A stretch of DNA of 64,000 nucleotides, from NCBI GenBank assembly GCA_947446925.1, contig CANFHU010000002.1, positions 160,090 to 224,089 on the forward strand. Direction: 5' to 3'. The notes beneath the pieces were generated by a model that ran no database searches, was not told the DNA's origin, and saw only the letters and a program-made list of their open reading frames with translations. Positions 16,736-25,156 of this stretch are shown piece after piece; positions within the stretch are counted from its first letter, which is position 1; every line of letters starts with the position of its first letter. A program made the position numbers and the translations under genes. This DNA comes from Flavobacteriia bacterium (GTDB lineage Bacteria > Bacteroidota > Bacteroidia > Flavobacteriales_D > Crocinitomicaceae).

Positions 16736-18575
16736 GAACTACTATATAGTCATTTTTTTTCTGCTGATAACGATGAAAGTTTTTTCTCAACGTTATATAG
16801 ATTCTGTAGTATTTAATCCAAACCTGAGTGGTGTTTATCCTAAAAAAATTACATCCGCGCTAGGAAATATAAATGTTTCTGGATATTATCGGTTTTTAGG
16901 TTGTTATTCAGATATGCATCTTCAATATGCAGAAATGGGAGCAGTAAAAAAGAGGGTTTTTATCGGGGACGACAGTAACATACCTCAACTCTTAATGAAT
17001 ATTTCAGGTAAGCCTTCAGAATCCACTTCTTTTTCGACGGATTTTTATATTTATACCCCATTAACTGGTTCAACAACAGATTATGCCAAAGGCTTAAATC
17101 TAGGTGTTAATTTGTCTGGTTCGCACAAAACATCCATCGGTACTTTTCAAGTAAAAACAGGTGGTATACATTGGTATGCTTTAAGTCCAATGACCTTCGC
17201 TTCCAATACAGGATATAATCGCTTTAGTTTATTCGAACGTAATCCTTGGGATCCTAACACAGGAACTCTAATGAATCGATATACTAATTATTTTAAAAAT
17301 GGTGCACTCACCCAGGATTCAAGATGGGGACAACAAGCTTTTCAGGGGTTTATTTTGGAAGGATTACATATGCCTCGTGGTTTTTCCTTTGCGTTTATGT
17401 ATGGAAAATCGCAATACAATGGAGGAGCACTTCCTCGACCTAACCTATTATCAGGGGGTAAAATCAGAAAGGATTTAAACCGAGGATTTGTAAGTTTAAA
17501 TGCAATTACAAGTAAAACCTATACAGATAGTTTAACACTTGTTGATATTGGATATAATTTACTTACAACACAATTCGAACTAAAAAGTAAACAAATAGAA
17601 GTAAGCGGAGAATTGGGGATTGGAAATTATTTTAGTCCAACGAGTAAGGGAGATTTCGGGGAAGCTATAGATCTCAAAATGAAATCGGTTAAAGATCTTT
17701 TACCTTTTCAAATAGAATTGAGATTTGTTCGAATTAGTCCACGTGTTATAAATAACAATGGAGTATTTTGGAACTCTAGCATACAAGAGAATAATACTGC
17801 AATTTTAACAAATCAAGCTCCGGGTAGCCAAACACCTTTGATTCCATTTGCTAGTTCATTAGTTTCAATTGGACAATTAACCAATAATAGAACTTCTGGT
17901 ATACTAAACATGGATATACCTCTTGGTAAACAACACAAATTAGTAATTGGATACAGTGTTTCTCAGGAAATAAATGCTTTATCCAAACAAATCACCTATG
18001 GACATCCCGCAAACAATTTAGCACTTTCTCGTTTTTGGCGGTGGAATTTTCCTTCCGGGGTAGGACCTTATGCTAATTTGAATAAGATTTATCGTGGGGT
18101 ATATGAAAGCGTTTCGATTACGGATTCTGTTTCCGCTAAAGGGTTTAATTCGATTGAGATTTGTTATAAAAATTCACTCAGTATCCTTGGTAAACGTTTG
18201 ATGCTTTTATACCTTGGTGGGTTTCACACTGTTCAACGATCGTTTGCTGTTTTACCACAATTTAATAAATCAAGTTATTTACAAAGTATAAACCAACAAC
18301 TAGAATTTTACCTCGAATTACATCCAAAATTCATTGTTTCCAATTACTTTGGTTATGATCGAATTATTGCAGGTAAGGCAACTACAACAGATTTACTTAC
18401 ATTAAAGCAGAAGAACCAAATTGGTTCTAGTTATGCTATAGGCCTAGATATTGAATTGGCTAAATACGTTGGTCTATATATTCGACAACGATGGTTTACT
18501 TACAAAGACGTAAACTTTGTGTTAGATCAATATAAAGGAAAGGAAACCACAGTAGAACTTAAAATATATTTTTAA
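16728..18575 (+). CDS. Probable outer-membrane beta-barrel protein A
   Basis: 615 residues with a signal peptide (hydrophobic LLITMKVFSQ). The rest alternates hydrophobic and polar residues in long strands, has many aromatic residues, and ends in KIYF, the terminal aromatic typical of outer-membrane barrels. I see no plug or TonB box, so it is not SusC-like. Overlap with the glycosidase gene and a 1-bp gap to the next gene show a common operon. A role as sugar porin or as scaffold at the surface is inference. Confidence 0.7.
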   Translation: MIKNYYIVIFFLLITMKVFSQRYIDSVVFNPNLSGVYPKKITSALGNINVSGYYRFLGCYSDMHLQYAEMGAVKKRVFIGDDSNIPQLLMNISGKPSESTSFSTDFYIYTPLTGSTTDYAKGLNLGVNLSGSHKTSIGTFQVKTGGIHWYALSPMTFASNTGYNRFSLFERNPWDPNTGTLMNRYTNYFKNGALTQDSRWGQQAFQGFILEGLHMPRGFSFAFMYGKSQYNGGALPRPNLLSGGKIRKDLNRGFVSLNAITSKTYTDSLTLVDIGYNLLTTQFELKSKQIEVSGELGIGNYFSPTSKGDFGEAIDLKMKSVKDLLPFQIELRFVRISPRVINNNGVFWNSSIQENNTAILTNQAPGSQTPLIPFASSLVSIGQLTNNRTSGILNMDIPLGKQHKLVIGYSVSQEINALSKQITYGHPANNLALSRFWRWNFPSGVGPYANLNKIYRGVYESVSITDSVSAKGFNSIEICYKNSLSILGKRLMLLYLGGFHTVQRSFAVLPQFNKSSYLQSINQQLEFYLELHPKFIVSNYFGYDRIIAGKATTTDLLTLKQKNQIGSSYAIGLDIELAKYVGLYIRQRWFTYKDVNFVLDQYKGKETTVELKIYF

Positions 18576-18576
18576 A

Positions 18577-20268
18577 ATGAAAATTCATATACTCATCTTA
18601 TTTACTCTGTTTACTTGTCTAGTATTAGCACAAGAGGGTAAAAAAGTGCAATTCGTAGGTGGTGCCCGCTCCATTTTGACTGCTTCAGACTTTTCTTCAA
18701 ATGAAAAAGATACAATTACAGTAGGTAAAACAACGGGAGGTTATGCGCTTATTGATCTTGGAATTAAAATAAATCCGAATTCTCGAACAGAAATCTTGGG
18801 TATGTTTCGAATAAATAATGCATTTGGTGGATTTTGGGGTAGTGATGTTACTTTCGGTGTTCGTCAATTACATGTGAAAGGGATAGCAGGAAAAGGGATA
18901 AGATATCAACTTGGAAATATTGATTATAAACTTTCACCCTACACATGTTATAATTCAAATCCCGATTTAATCTTACCTAGTTTTGGAACTACTTCCATTA
19001 AAGAACAAATTATAAATTACGAAAGTTTTTATAAATCAAATACCTGGAGGCAGCAAGGCGCAGCGGTAGACTTCGTACTAGATTTTAGTAAAAGCAAGGA
19101 TGAGTTAAAGTTCAAAGGATTTCTTTTTAGACTGAACCCAAGTAATCAAGGTACACTTTTTGAAAGATTGTATGGGGGAGGTAGTGTTGTATTTAATCAG
19201 CATAAAAATTTTCAAATTGGAGTGAATTATGCAAATGTATTTGATGTAAAAGAAACAGCGCAAAATAATGATGTGTATCGAAATCAAGTAACTACTTTAA
19301 TATATCAATACACGTATGAATTTGAAAAGTTAAAAATGGAATTATCAGGAGAAAGTGGTTTTTCTAATACCTTTTCAGCGGAACAAAAAAACGCGCAACT
19401 TAATGATTATTTCATTCATTTTAAAGGTAATACAATGTTTAAAAAAACAGGAGTATCGCTGGAAGCAGGTTGCATGGATAATGGTGCTGATTTTAGAAGT
19501 GCTGGAGCGCAATCCAAAAGAATCGATTTTAACCAGCAAAACTCAAGTTATCAAAGGTTTACAAATAGTCAAATCGTACGACCTATAAGTTACTATGATT
19601 TATACAATGATCCCACTTTGTATTCCATGCAATTTTCAACGAAGTTGATGGACTATAACCCAGCGATCAATAATGTTTTACCTTATGGTATTGCTACCTT
19701 TAATCGAAGAGGAGCATATTTTTCTGTAAATTATTCGGATAAAAAAGAACGTATAAGTACACAACTTAAATATTATCGTTTGGGAGAAATAAGAGGACAA
19801 GGAACACCTTCTTTACGAAAATTTGATTATTTCATTGGCTCTGTAAATTTTAATCCTTCGGCTGTATTTCATTGGAAAAAATCGCATACTATATTTTTAG
19901 CGATGGGATATCAGTATACTAATCGAATGAGTAAACTAGCCTTAGAATCCATAGGTTTAGAATCTTATACTTTGAATTTTGGTGTTTCTTTTGAAATGTT
20001 GGATAAACTTTATTTTATTGGGAATACCTTTTGGTTTAAGAGCAATGGGAATGAAATATTACCAATTCGTGATGCAAAAGGTACTATCATTAATTTCCAA
20101 TCAACAAAAATCGCTGGTAGTGAAAATTGTCTCTCTGGTGGGTTAAAATTTGAATTTTCAAAAGATGTTTATCTAAGTGTTTTTTATGAGCACAACACCA
20201 ACAGTTTTATGGCTTTAAACCCATATCAATTTAACCAGTTTCAAGTCGTTTATTTTATGAAATTTTAA
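18577..20268 (+). CDS. Probable outer-membrane beta-barrel protein B
   Basis: 563 residues with a leader ending LVLAQ. The sequence is again strand-rich and ends in VVYFMKF with a terminal phenylalanine. It is not an obvious paralogue of the preceding gene at sequence level, although size and architecture match. The stretch YRLGEIRGQGTPSLRKFDYF and several GxxFxF strands support a barrel. The pair, with the lipoprotein that follows, may replace the SusC/SusD function in this locus. Confidence 0.7.
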   Translation: MKIHILILFTLFTCLVLAQEGKKVQFVGGARSILTASDFSSNEKDTITVGKTTGGYALIDLGIKINPNSRTEILGMFRINNAFGGFWGSDVTFGVRQLHVKGIAGKGIRYQLGNIDYKLSPYTCYNSNPDLILPSFGTTSIKEQIINYESFYKSNTWRQQGAAVDFVLDFSKSKDELKFKGFLFRLNPSNQGTLFERLYGGGSVVFNQHKNFQIGVNYANVFDVKETAQNNDVYRNQVTTLIYQYTYEFEKLKMELSGESGFSNTFSAEQKNAQLNDYFIHFKGNTMFKKTGVSLEAGCMDNGADFRSAGAQSKRIDFNQQNSSYQRFTNSQIVRPISYYDLYNDPTLYSMQFSTKLMDYNPAINNVLPYGIATFNRRGAYFSVNYSDKKERISTQLKYYRLGEIRGQGTPSLRKFDYFIGSVNFNPSAVFHWKKSHTIFLAMGYQYTNRMSKLALESIGLESYTLNFGVSFEMLDKLYFIGNTFWFKSNGNEILPIRDAKGTIINFQSTKIAGSENCLSGGLKFEFSKDVYLSVFYEHNTNSFMALNPYQFNQFQVVYFMKF

Positions 20269-20271
20269 CCT

Positions 20272-21273
20272 ATGGAACGTATTTTACACCTCGTAATTAT
20301 CGCTTTTCTTCTTGTTGGGTGCAGGAAAGAGGAGTTAAAAAAAATAGATGGACCATTATTGTCTGATTTAAATGGTAAATTTTCAGTGATTACCAACTTA
20401 AAAGCAAGTAGGGATTCTATTGATTTTGTAACCAATGAATCCATCTTTTTTACCGCTGAATTTTCAAAGGTTTCTTCTTGGAAATTAGAAATTATTGGTC
20501 AAAAAAGTGGAGCGATAAAAGAAATTAATGGAGTTGGTAATAAATTAACTAATTCAGAAACAACTTGGGATGGATCCACTACTTTGTTTCCTATCTTTCA
20601 AACAGAGGTGTGTAGTGCGCGTCTAACTTTTACGGGGGAAAAAGATACTCTACTCACAACGATTAATGTCAATCAACCTAAAATAAATAAAGGATTTGTA
20701 GTTGCTGATTTTGAGTCTGCATTAAATTCAGGGTGGTCCTCTTTTGTTCAATCTGGAGCAAATATGGATTTTCAAGTTAAGTCAAATAATACTGCTCCTC
20801 AAGGAGGAGGTTATCTTAATATGGCTGGAACAGTGGATTGGGATTGGCTGATAGGTTTAATCAATTTTAAAGCAACTGCTTATGGTGCAAAAACTTTTCC
20901 GTTAAGTTCGAATCCAAGTAATTTATATTTCAACGTACTAGTTTGGGGAGAACCAAGTTTAAATAATAGTTTAGTTCTTTTTCAATTTCAAGAAGATGAG
21001 AATGGAGATGGTAATTTCAGTTCTAATTCTGAAGACATGTATTCGCATCAAATTACGATAAATTGGGTCGGTTGGAAATTGATAAGTATTCGTTACAATG
21101 AGTTAGTCGCTTTGGTTAATGGTACCCCTGCGGCTGCTTCTGGCAATGGTGTTTTTGAACCAAATAAACTCATGCAAATTAATATGCTACATCTTGCAAA
21201 TCCTAAATCAGGTTTCGCAAAGGCAAAATTGGATTACCTAATTTTCACTGAAAATAAACCACTCCAGCCATGA
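20272..21273 (+). CDS. Surface lipoprotein, probable glycan binding
   Basis: 333 residues with a lipobox ending FLLVGC (C17). After an Ig-like first half (about 35-140), the second half starts with FVVADFESALNSGW and includes YLNMAGTVDWDW and NVLVWGEP, the look of a beta-sandwich carbohydrate-binding domain. Exposed tryptophans fit sugar stacking. The gene lies 3 bp after barrel B, and its stop overlaps the next ATG as ATGA, so translation is coupled. Likely a surface glycan-binding protein that works beside the barrels; that is inference from position and pattern. Confidence 0.65.
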   Translation: MERILHLVIIAFLLVGCRKEELKKIDGPLLSDLNGKFSVITNLKASRDSIDFVTNESIFFTAEFSKVSSWKLEIIGQKSGAIKEINGVGNKLTNSETTWDGSTTLFPIFQTEVCSARLTFTGEKDTLLTTINVNQPKINKGFVVADFESALNSGWSSFVQSGANMDFQVKSNNTAPQGGGYLNMAGTVDWDWLIGLINFKATAYGAKTFPLSSNPSNLYFNVLVWGEPSLNNSLVLFQFQEDENGDGNFSSNSEDMYSHQITINWVGWKLISIRYNELVALVNGTPAAASGNGVFEPNKLMQINMLHLANPKSGFAKAKLDYLIFTENKPLQP

Positions 21274-21953
21274 AGACCACAAAAATACAGATCATTGTTT
21301 TTTTTATAACAAGTGTCATATTGGTTAGGGTAGGTGCTCAAGACAATCTGTCTCCAAGTAAAAAAAAGCCAATTACCCTTAAAAATCAGGGATTATATGA
21401 TACTAGTGAAACAGTATCGCATTCAATTTATGGGTTTACTCAATTGAATGTATTTGATGGAAAAATATCGGAAGATGTTTGGTGGTCTAAAAATTCAATG
21501 TGTATTCAGGGGACTTTTGAAGTAGATTCTACTAGATCAAACTATTTAATTTTCAAATGGAATAAAGATCAAACCAATTGTGATTGGGTTGGTGTAGGAT
21601 TTGGATGGGATGGATGGTCATCCAAAGATATGGCCTATTTGAAAGACTCATTGGCTTTTGCTGTCACACTCCGTTCTTCCAAAAGAGATATTTCAAATTT
21701 ACCATGGGCTTTCGGATTGGAAGATTATAATGGGAACCAATGTTGGACTGGTTTCAAAAAAGAATTTTTATCGAAGCCAACGATTAGTCAATCATGGATA
21801 ACATTATTTGTTCCTTTAAACGCTTTTCCAATTATAGAAAATGACGTTGATTTGACAGCGACAAAGCAATTGATTATTCAGTTATTTGCAGCAGGAGAAA
21901 TAGAACTAAAATCAATTCAAATTGTACCTTATAATACCTCAATTAAGCCTTAA
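21270..21953 (+). CDS. Exported beta-sandwich protein, possible carbohydrate binding
   Basis: 227 residues with a leader ending VGAQ. The body (about 40-225) resembles galactose-binding-like or CBM11-like folds, with paired tryptophans in VWWSKN and GFGWDGWSS and a late KQLIIQLFAAGEIELKSIQI strand pair. No glycosidase acids can be assigned. Last gene of the plus-strand operon. Its stop overlaps the stop of the convergent GH16 gene by 4 bp, and no terminator separates them. Confidence 0.6.
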   Translation: MKTTKIQIIVFFITSVILVRVGAQDNLSPSKKKPITLKNQGLYDTSETVSHSIYGFTQLNVFDGKISEDVWWSKNSMCIQGTFEVDSTRSNYLIFKWNKDQTNCDWVGVGFGWDGWSSKDMAYLKDSLAFAVTLRSSKRDISNLPWAFGLEDYNGNQCWTGFKKEFLSKPTISQSWITLFVPLNAFPIIENDVDLTATKQLIIQLFAAGEIELKSIQIVPYNTSIKP

Positions 21954-22948
21954 TTTTTTTGAATTATTTGTCTAATTAATTTGTTTTTTTGTTCAAAGGT
22001 TAGGATGTATGAACCTGTAGGCAGTTGTTTTAAAGAAATTGATTCTATTGGTGTTATAGTACTTTGTGATTCTAATAATCGTCCATCTAACGAATGAATA
22101 TTGTAACTAAAAATCGGTGAATCAGAGGATAAAAATAGTACATCGTTTGTAGGATTAGGGTATATGATTGAGATTAACGAAGCATCATCTAACGAAGCAC
22201 TAACATCCGATTGATATACTCTAACATAATCAATTTTCATTTCTGCAGGAAATATGGTAGTTTGATCCGGATAACCTGGCCAGTCTCCACCAACTGCTAG
22301 GTTTAAAATCAAGTAAAAAGGAAGTTGAAACTCTTCAGTTCCATTTACATTGTTGGCTATATTTAGTTGATAATAAATAGTTCCATCCATAAACCATTGA
22401 ATTTTAGTTGAATCCCAAATGATACTGTAGTTATGAAAACTAGCAGGGTCATTTGCAATTACTCCTCCCCAATATTGATGTCCTATATTATCCCAATGTG
22501 CTGTACCATGAATTTTCATTTCTGAATTTATGTGCTCCATAACATCAATTTCACCACATGCAGGCCAAGAAACCTGATCAATGGAAGTGCCTAACATCCA
22601 AAAAGCAGGCCATATCCCTTTCCCTTGAGGACATTGAATACGACTCTCAATTTTTCCAAAACGTGTAGAAAATTTTCCTTTGGTACTGATTTTTGCAGAA
22701 GTGTATGTATTAGATGCGTATTGTTCTTTCTTAGCGGTGATGATGAGTTGACCCTGAGAGAAACTTAAATTGTTTGACCCTGGAGTGTAATATTGTGATT
22801 CATTATTACCCCAACCATTTCCGCCTGTTTCTTGCATCCATTTATTTTCGTCTAATTTACTTTCATTGAATTCATCACTCCAAATCAAAGTCCATTGGGC
22901 ATGAGCATTACAACTAATAAATAAAATAAGGATGTAAAGATATTTCAT
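21950..22948 (-). CDS. GH16 beta-glucanase with T9SS type A sorting tail
   Basis: 332 residues: signal peptide (1-18), GH16 domain (about 19-255) and a C-terminal T9SS type A domain (about 262-332, starting near IYPNPTNDVLF). The GH16 catalytic motif is E133-I-D-V-M-E138, with E133 as nucleophile and E138 as acid/base; the extra methionine is typical of laminarinases and related beta-1,3-glucanases. Conserved tryptophans in WPAFWML line the cleft. The enzyme should be secreted to the outside or the cell surface and cut beta-1,3- or mixed-linked glucan, giving oligosaccharides for the GH3 enzyme. Confidence 0.93.
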   Translation of the reverse strand: MKYLYILILFISCNAHAQWTLIWSDEFNESKLDENKWMQETGGNGWGNNESQYYTPGSNNLSFSQGQLIITAKKEQYASNTYTSAKISTKGKFSTRFGKIESRIQCPQGKGIWPAFWMLGTSIDQVSWPACGEIDVMEHINSEMKIHGTAHWDNIGHQYWGGVIANDPASFHNYSIIWDSTKIQWFMDGTIYYQLNIANNVNGTEEFQLPFYLILNLAVGGDWPGYPDQTTIFPAEMKIDYVRVYQSDVSASLDDASLISIIYPNPTNDVLFLSSDSPIFSYNIHSLDGRLLESQSTITPIESISLKQLPTGSYILTFEQKNKLIRQIIQKN

Positions 22949-22999
22949 AGGGTATTTGTAAAAAGGTTAAATTGAAAGAGTAATTTCTTTTCATCTAAA

Positions 23000-23033
23000 A
23001 ATTAAGGGGCTATTTAAATATAGCCCCTTAATT
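23000..23033 (-). terminator. Strong intrinsic terminator
   Basis: A perfect 14-bp stem (23000-23013 with 23020-23033) around a 6-base loop, GGGGC core, followed on the minus strand by a run of T. It lies 27 bp after the stop of the three-module gene and before the GH16 gene, so GH16 needs its own promoter or read-through. Confidence 0.85.
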
Positions 23034-23059
23034 CAATGTTTGTAGTAATTAGAATAATA

Positions 23060-24361
23060 TTATTCTTTGACAATACGAGATATATGACTTCCTGCAGTGG
23101 TGTTCACCTCAATGAGATAAATTCCATTGTCAAAATTAGATAAATCCAACGTATACTCTTTTTGTCCGATTGAATTTATGGATAATACTTTTTCACCACG
23201 AATACCAAAAACGTTCAAAGATTGTATCATATTTTCACTTTGAACAAACAAACTAGCACTTGTTGGGTTAGGTTTTACGTTAATTTTAGCATCCTCCAAT
23301 AGTGGTAAAGAGTTAGTCAAACAAACGCCACATTTATTATAAGTAATCGATAAATTACCTTGACCAGAAACCCATCTTCTATTAGCATACGAGCTATAAT
23401 CTGTAACAGGTGCACAACCACCACCATTTTGCATGTCTTTAATTAAGTTTTCGGTAACTCCATCTTTTACAATTAAGTACTCAAGCGTATCATTTGGAAC
23501 AGGGGATAGTTTAATTGTCCAAGTTCCATCTCCATTTTTTACCCCTTGTGGACCCCAAGCAGGGTTCCAACTCCAGTTAGCACCTGTTAGATTAACCTGT
23601 TTTGCAGAGTCACAAACTTGAACCGTTACAGTTAAATCTGGGTAGGAACATGGAACACAACGATCATAAGAGATGGAAACATCACCAGATCCTAGATCCC
23701 AACGACGATTTGCATAGTTAGAATAATCAGTAACAGGTGCACAAGTACCTCCATTTTGCATATCTGCAATCAAGTTTTCTTGAACACCATCAACGATAAC
23801 TAAATATTCCATATTTGCTGTTGGTTTAGGACTTAAAGTGAATTTCCAAACACCATTCCCTTGGTCTTTAGCAATCGGTCCACCTGCAGGATCCCAATTC
23901 CACCAAGGACCTGTTAAACGAACAGAAGTTGCATTTGGTTTACATACTTCAACAGTGATATTCAATTCATCTGTTACACAAGCACTACATTTACCATAAG
24001 TGTTCGAAATAGCTAAGCCATCTGTTGTTAGCCACTGACGATTAGCATACGTAGCTTTATCTGTTACAGGAGCACAAGTTCCTCCATTTTGCATTTCTGC
24101 AATTAAATTTTCTTGTACACCATCTACTACGAGCAAATATTCCATTGTTGCTGAAGGTGCCGGTGATAAAGTAAATGTCCAAGTTCCATTCTTGTTGTCT
24201 ACCGCTTCAGGACCACCTGTAGGATTCCAACTCCACCAGGGACCAGTTAGCCTAACTGACGTTGCAGATTTACAAACTGTAGTTGTAATTGTTAGGTCTT
24301 GCGCAAATACATTTCCTATAAACAATACTACGACGATTATTGATTGTATAAAATTTTTCAT
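23060..24361 (-). CDS. Secreted protein with three tandem modules and T9SS type A tail
   Basis: 433 residues: signal peptide (1-21), three modules at about 22-128, 132-238 and 242-347 with 110-residue period, and a T9SS type A tail (about 360-433). Each module has VRLTGPWWxW or a variant, an MEYLxVxDGVxENLI block, QNGGxCAPVTD, YANRxW and four conserved cysteines that could form disulfides. The tryptophan-rich motifs and the place between GH16 and GH3 genes suggest carbohydrate-binding modules; I know of no verified family. It has no catalytic domain. Its promoter carries the same palindrome as that of the GH3 operon. Confidence 0.8.
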   Translation of the reverse strand: MKNFIQSIIVVVLFIGNVFAQDLTITTTVCKSATSVRLTGPWWSWNPTGGPEAVDNKNGTWTFTLSPAPSATMEYLLVVDGVQENLIAEMQNGGTCAPVTDKATYANRQWLTTDGLAISNTYGKCSACVTDELNITVEVCKPNATSVRLTGPWWNWDPAGGPIAKDQGNGVWKFTLSPKPTANMEYLVIVDGVQENLIADMQNGGTCAPVTDYSNYANRRWDLGSGDVSISYDRCVPCSYPDLTVTVQVCDSAKQVNLTGANWSWNPAWGPQGVKNGDGTWTIKLSPVPNDTLEYLIVKDGVTENLIKDMQNGGGCAPVTDYSSYANRRWVSGQGNLSITYNKCGVCLTNSLPLLEDAKINVKPNPTSASLFVQSENMIQSLNVFGIRGEKVLSINSIGQKEYTLDLSNFDNGIYLIEVNTTAGSHISRIVKE

Positions 24362-24384
24362 GGTATAGTCGTTTTAGATTTTAT

Positions 24385-24420
24385 TAAAAATAATTAATAA
24401 TTGTATAAAATACAATAAGT
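24385..24420 (-). promoter_or_regulatory. Promoter with palindromic operator before the three-module gene
   Basis: Read on the minus strand: TTG (24415-24413), 20 bases, then TATTTTTA (24392-24385), one base off TAnnTTTG. The palindrome TAATTGT-N7-ACAATAA (24398-24418, given on the plus strand) covers the TTG and part of the spacer, a position suited to repression. The ATG at 24361 follows 24 bp after the -7 element. Layout matches 27475-27510 almost base for base. Confidence 0.65.
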
Positions 24421-24456
24421 AAAATACTTTTTTTTAACTAAATGTTAATACAGATA

Positions 24457-25152
24457 CTATAATTTAAATTGATATTCAGATTGCGTTATTAGACTCTGAA
24501 ATAGTTGACTGTCGAATGAAAATAATTTAGCAGGTCTGTGTTTAACATTTGCTTGTTTTTCAGTTTGCTTAATTAAAGGAATATGTTTTAATTTTTTTCT
24601 GAAATTTGCTTTGTCAAAAGTTGTGGTATAAACAAATTCATACAAACACTGAAGTTCATTTAAGGTGAATCTTTCGGGTAGCAGATCAAAGCAGATGGGT
24701 TCAGTACGCATTTTTTTCTTCAATAATTCATACGTGGATTGAATAATCGCATTATGATCAAAAGCTAATTCTTGCAATTCATCTATTGCTTGCCATTTTA
24801 CTTCTTCCGCCCACGAAGCAGGAGTCGCTTTAAAATCAGCAATCCGTATTAAGGCCATGTACGCACTTGTTATCACTCGACCTTGTGGATGTCGATTAGG
24901 ATTACCAAAAGTCTCTGCTTGATGAAGGTCCACCATGGACAAATTAGTTAATTCTACTAAAATTCTATTCGCTGCAGCAGCCAAGTCTTCATCCGGATAA
25001 ACAAGGTCACCTGGAATAGCCCATTTGTTTTTGAATGGTTCCATGGCTCGTTTGATTAAAAGCACATGAATTTTACCATTTTGAAAACCAAAGATGACAC
25101 AATCCAATGAAAAGGAATACGTGAAAAAATCTTTAAACTCGATTTTATACAT
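24457..25152 (-). CDS. Nudix-domain transcription regulator (NrtR/AraR-like)
   Basis: 231 residues. The N-terminal Nudix domain has KNKWAIPGD and the box region 48-72, where the REUXEE core reads R63-I-L-V-E67-L, so acids needed for hydrolysis are lost and the domain probably senses a ligand. The C-terminal part (about 150-231) is a winged helix of the NrtR type, with FTLNELQCLYEFVY and RKKLKHIPLI. In Bacteroidota such proteins often control sugar genes. It follows the GH3 gene by 4 bp in one operon and is the obvious candidate to bind the two shared palindromes. Confidence 0.88.
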   Translation of the reverse strand: MYKIEFKDFFTYSFSLDCVIFGFQNGKIHVLLIKRAMEPFKNKWAIPGDLVYPDEDLAAAANRILVELTNLSMVDLHQAETFGNPNRHPQGRVITSAYMALIRIADFKATPASWAEEVKWQAIDELQELAFDHNAIIQSTYELLKKKMRTEPICFDLLPERFTLNELQCLYEFVYTTTFDKANFRKKLKHIPLIKQTEKQANVKHRPAKLFSFDSQLFQSLITQSEYQFKL

Positions 25153-25156
25153 TAGC

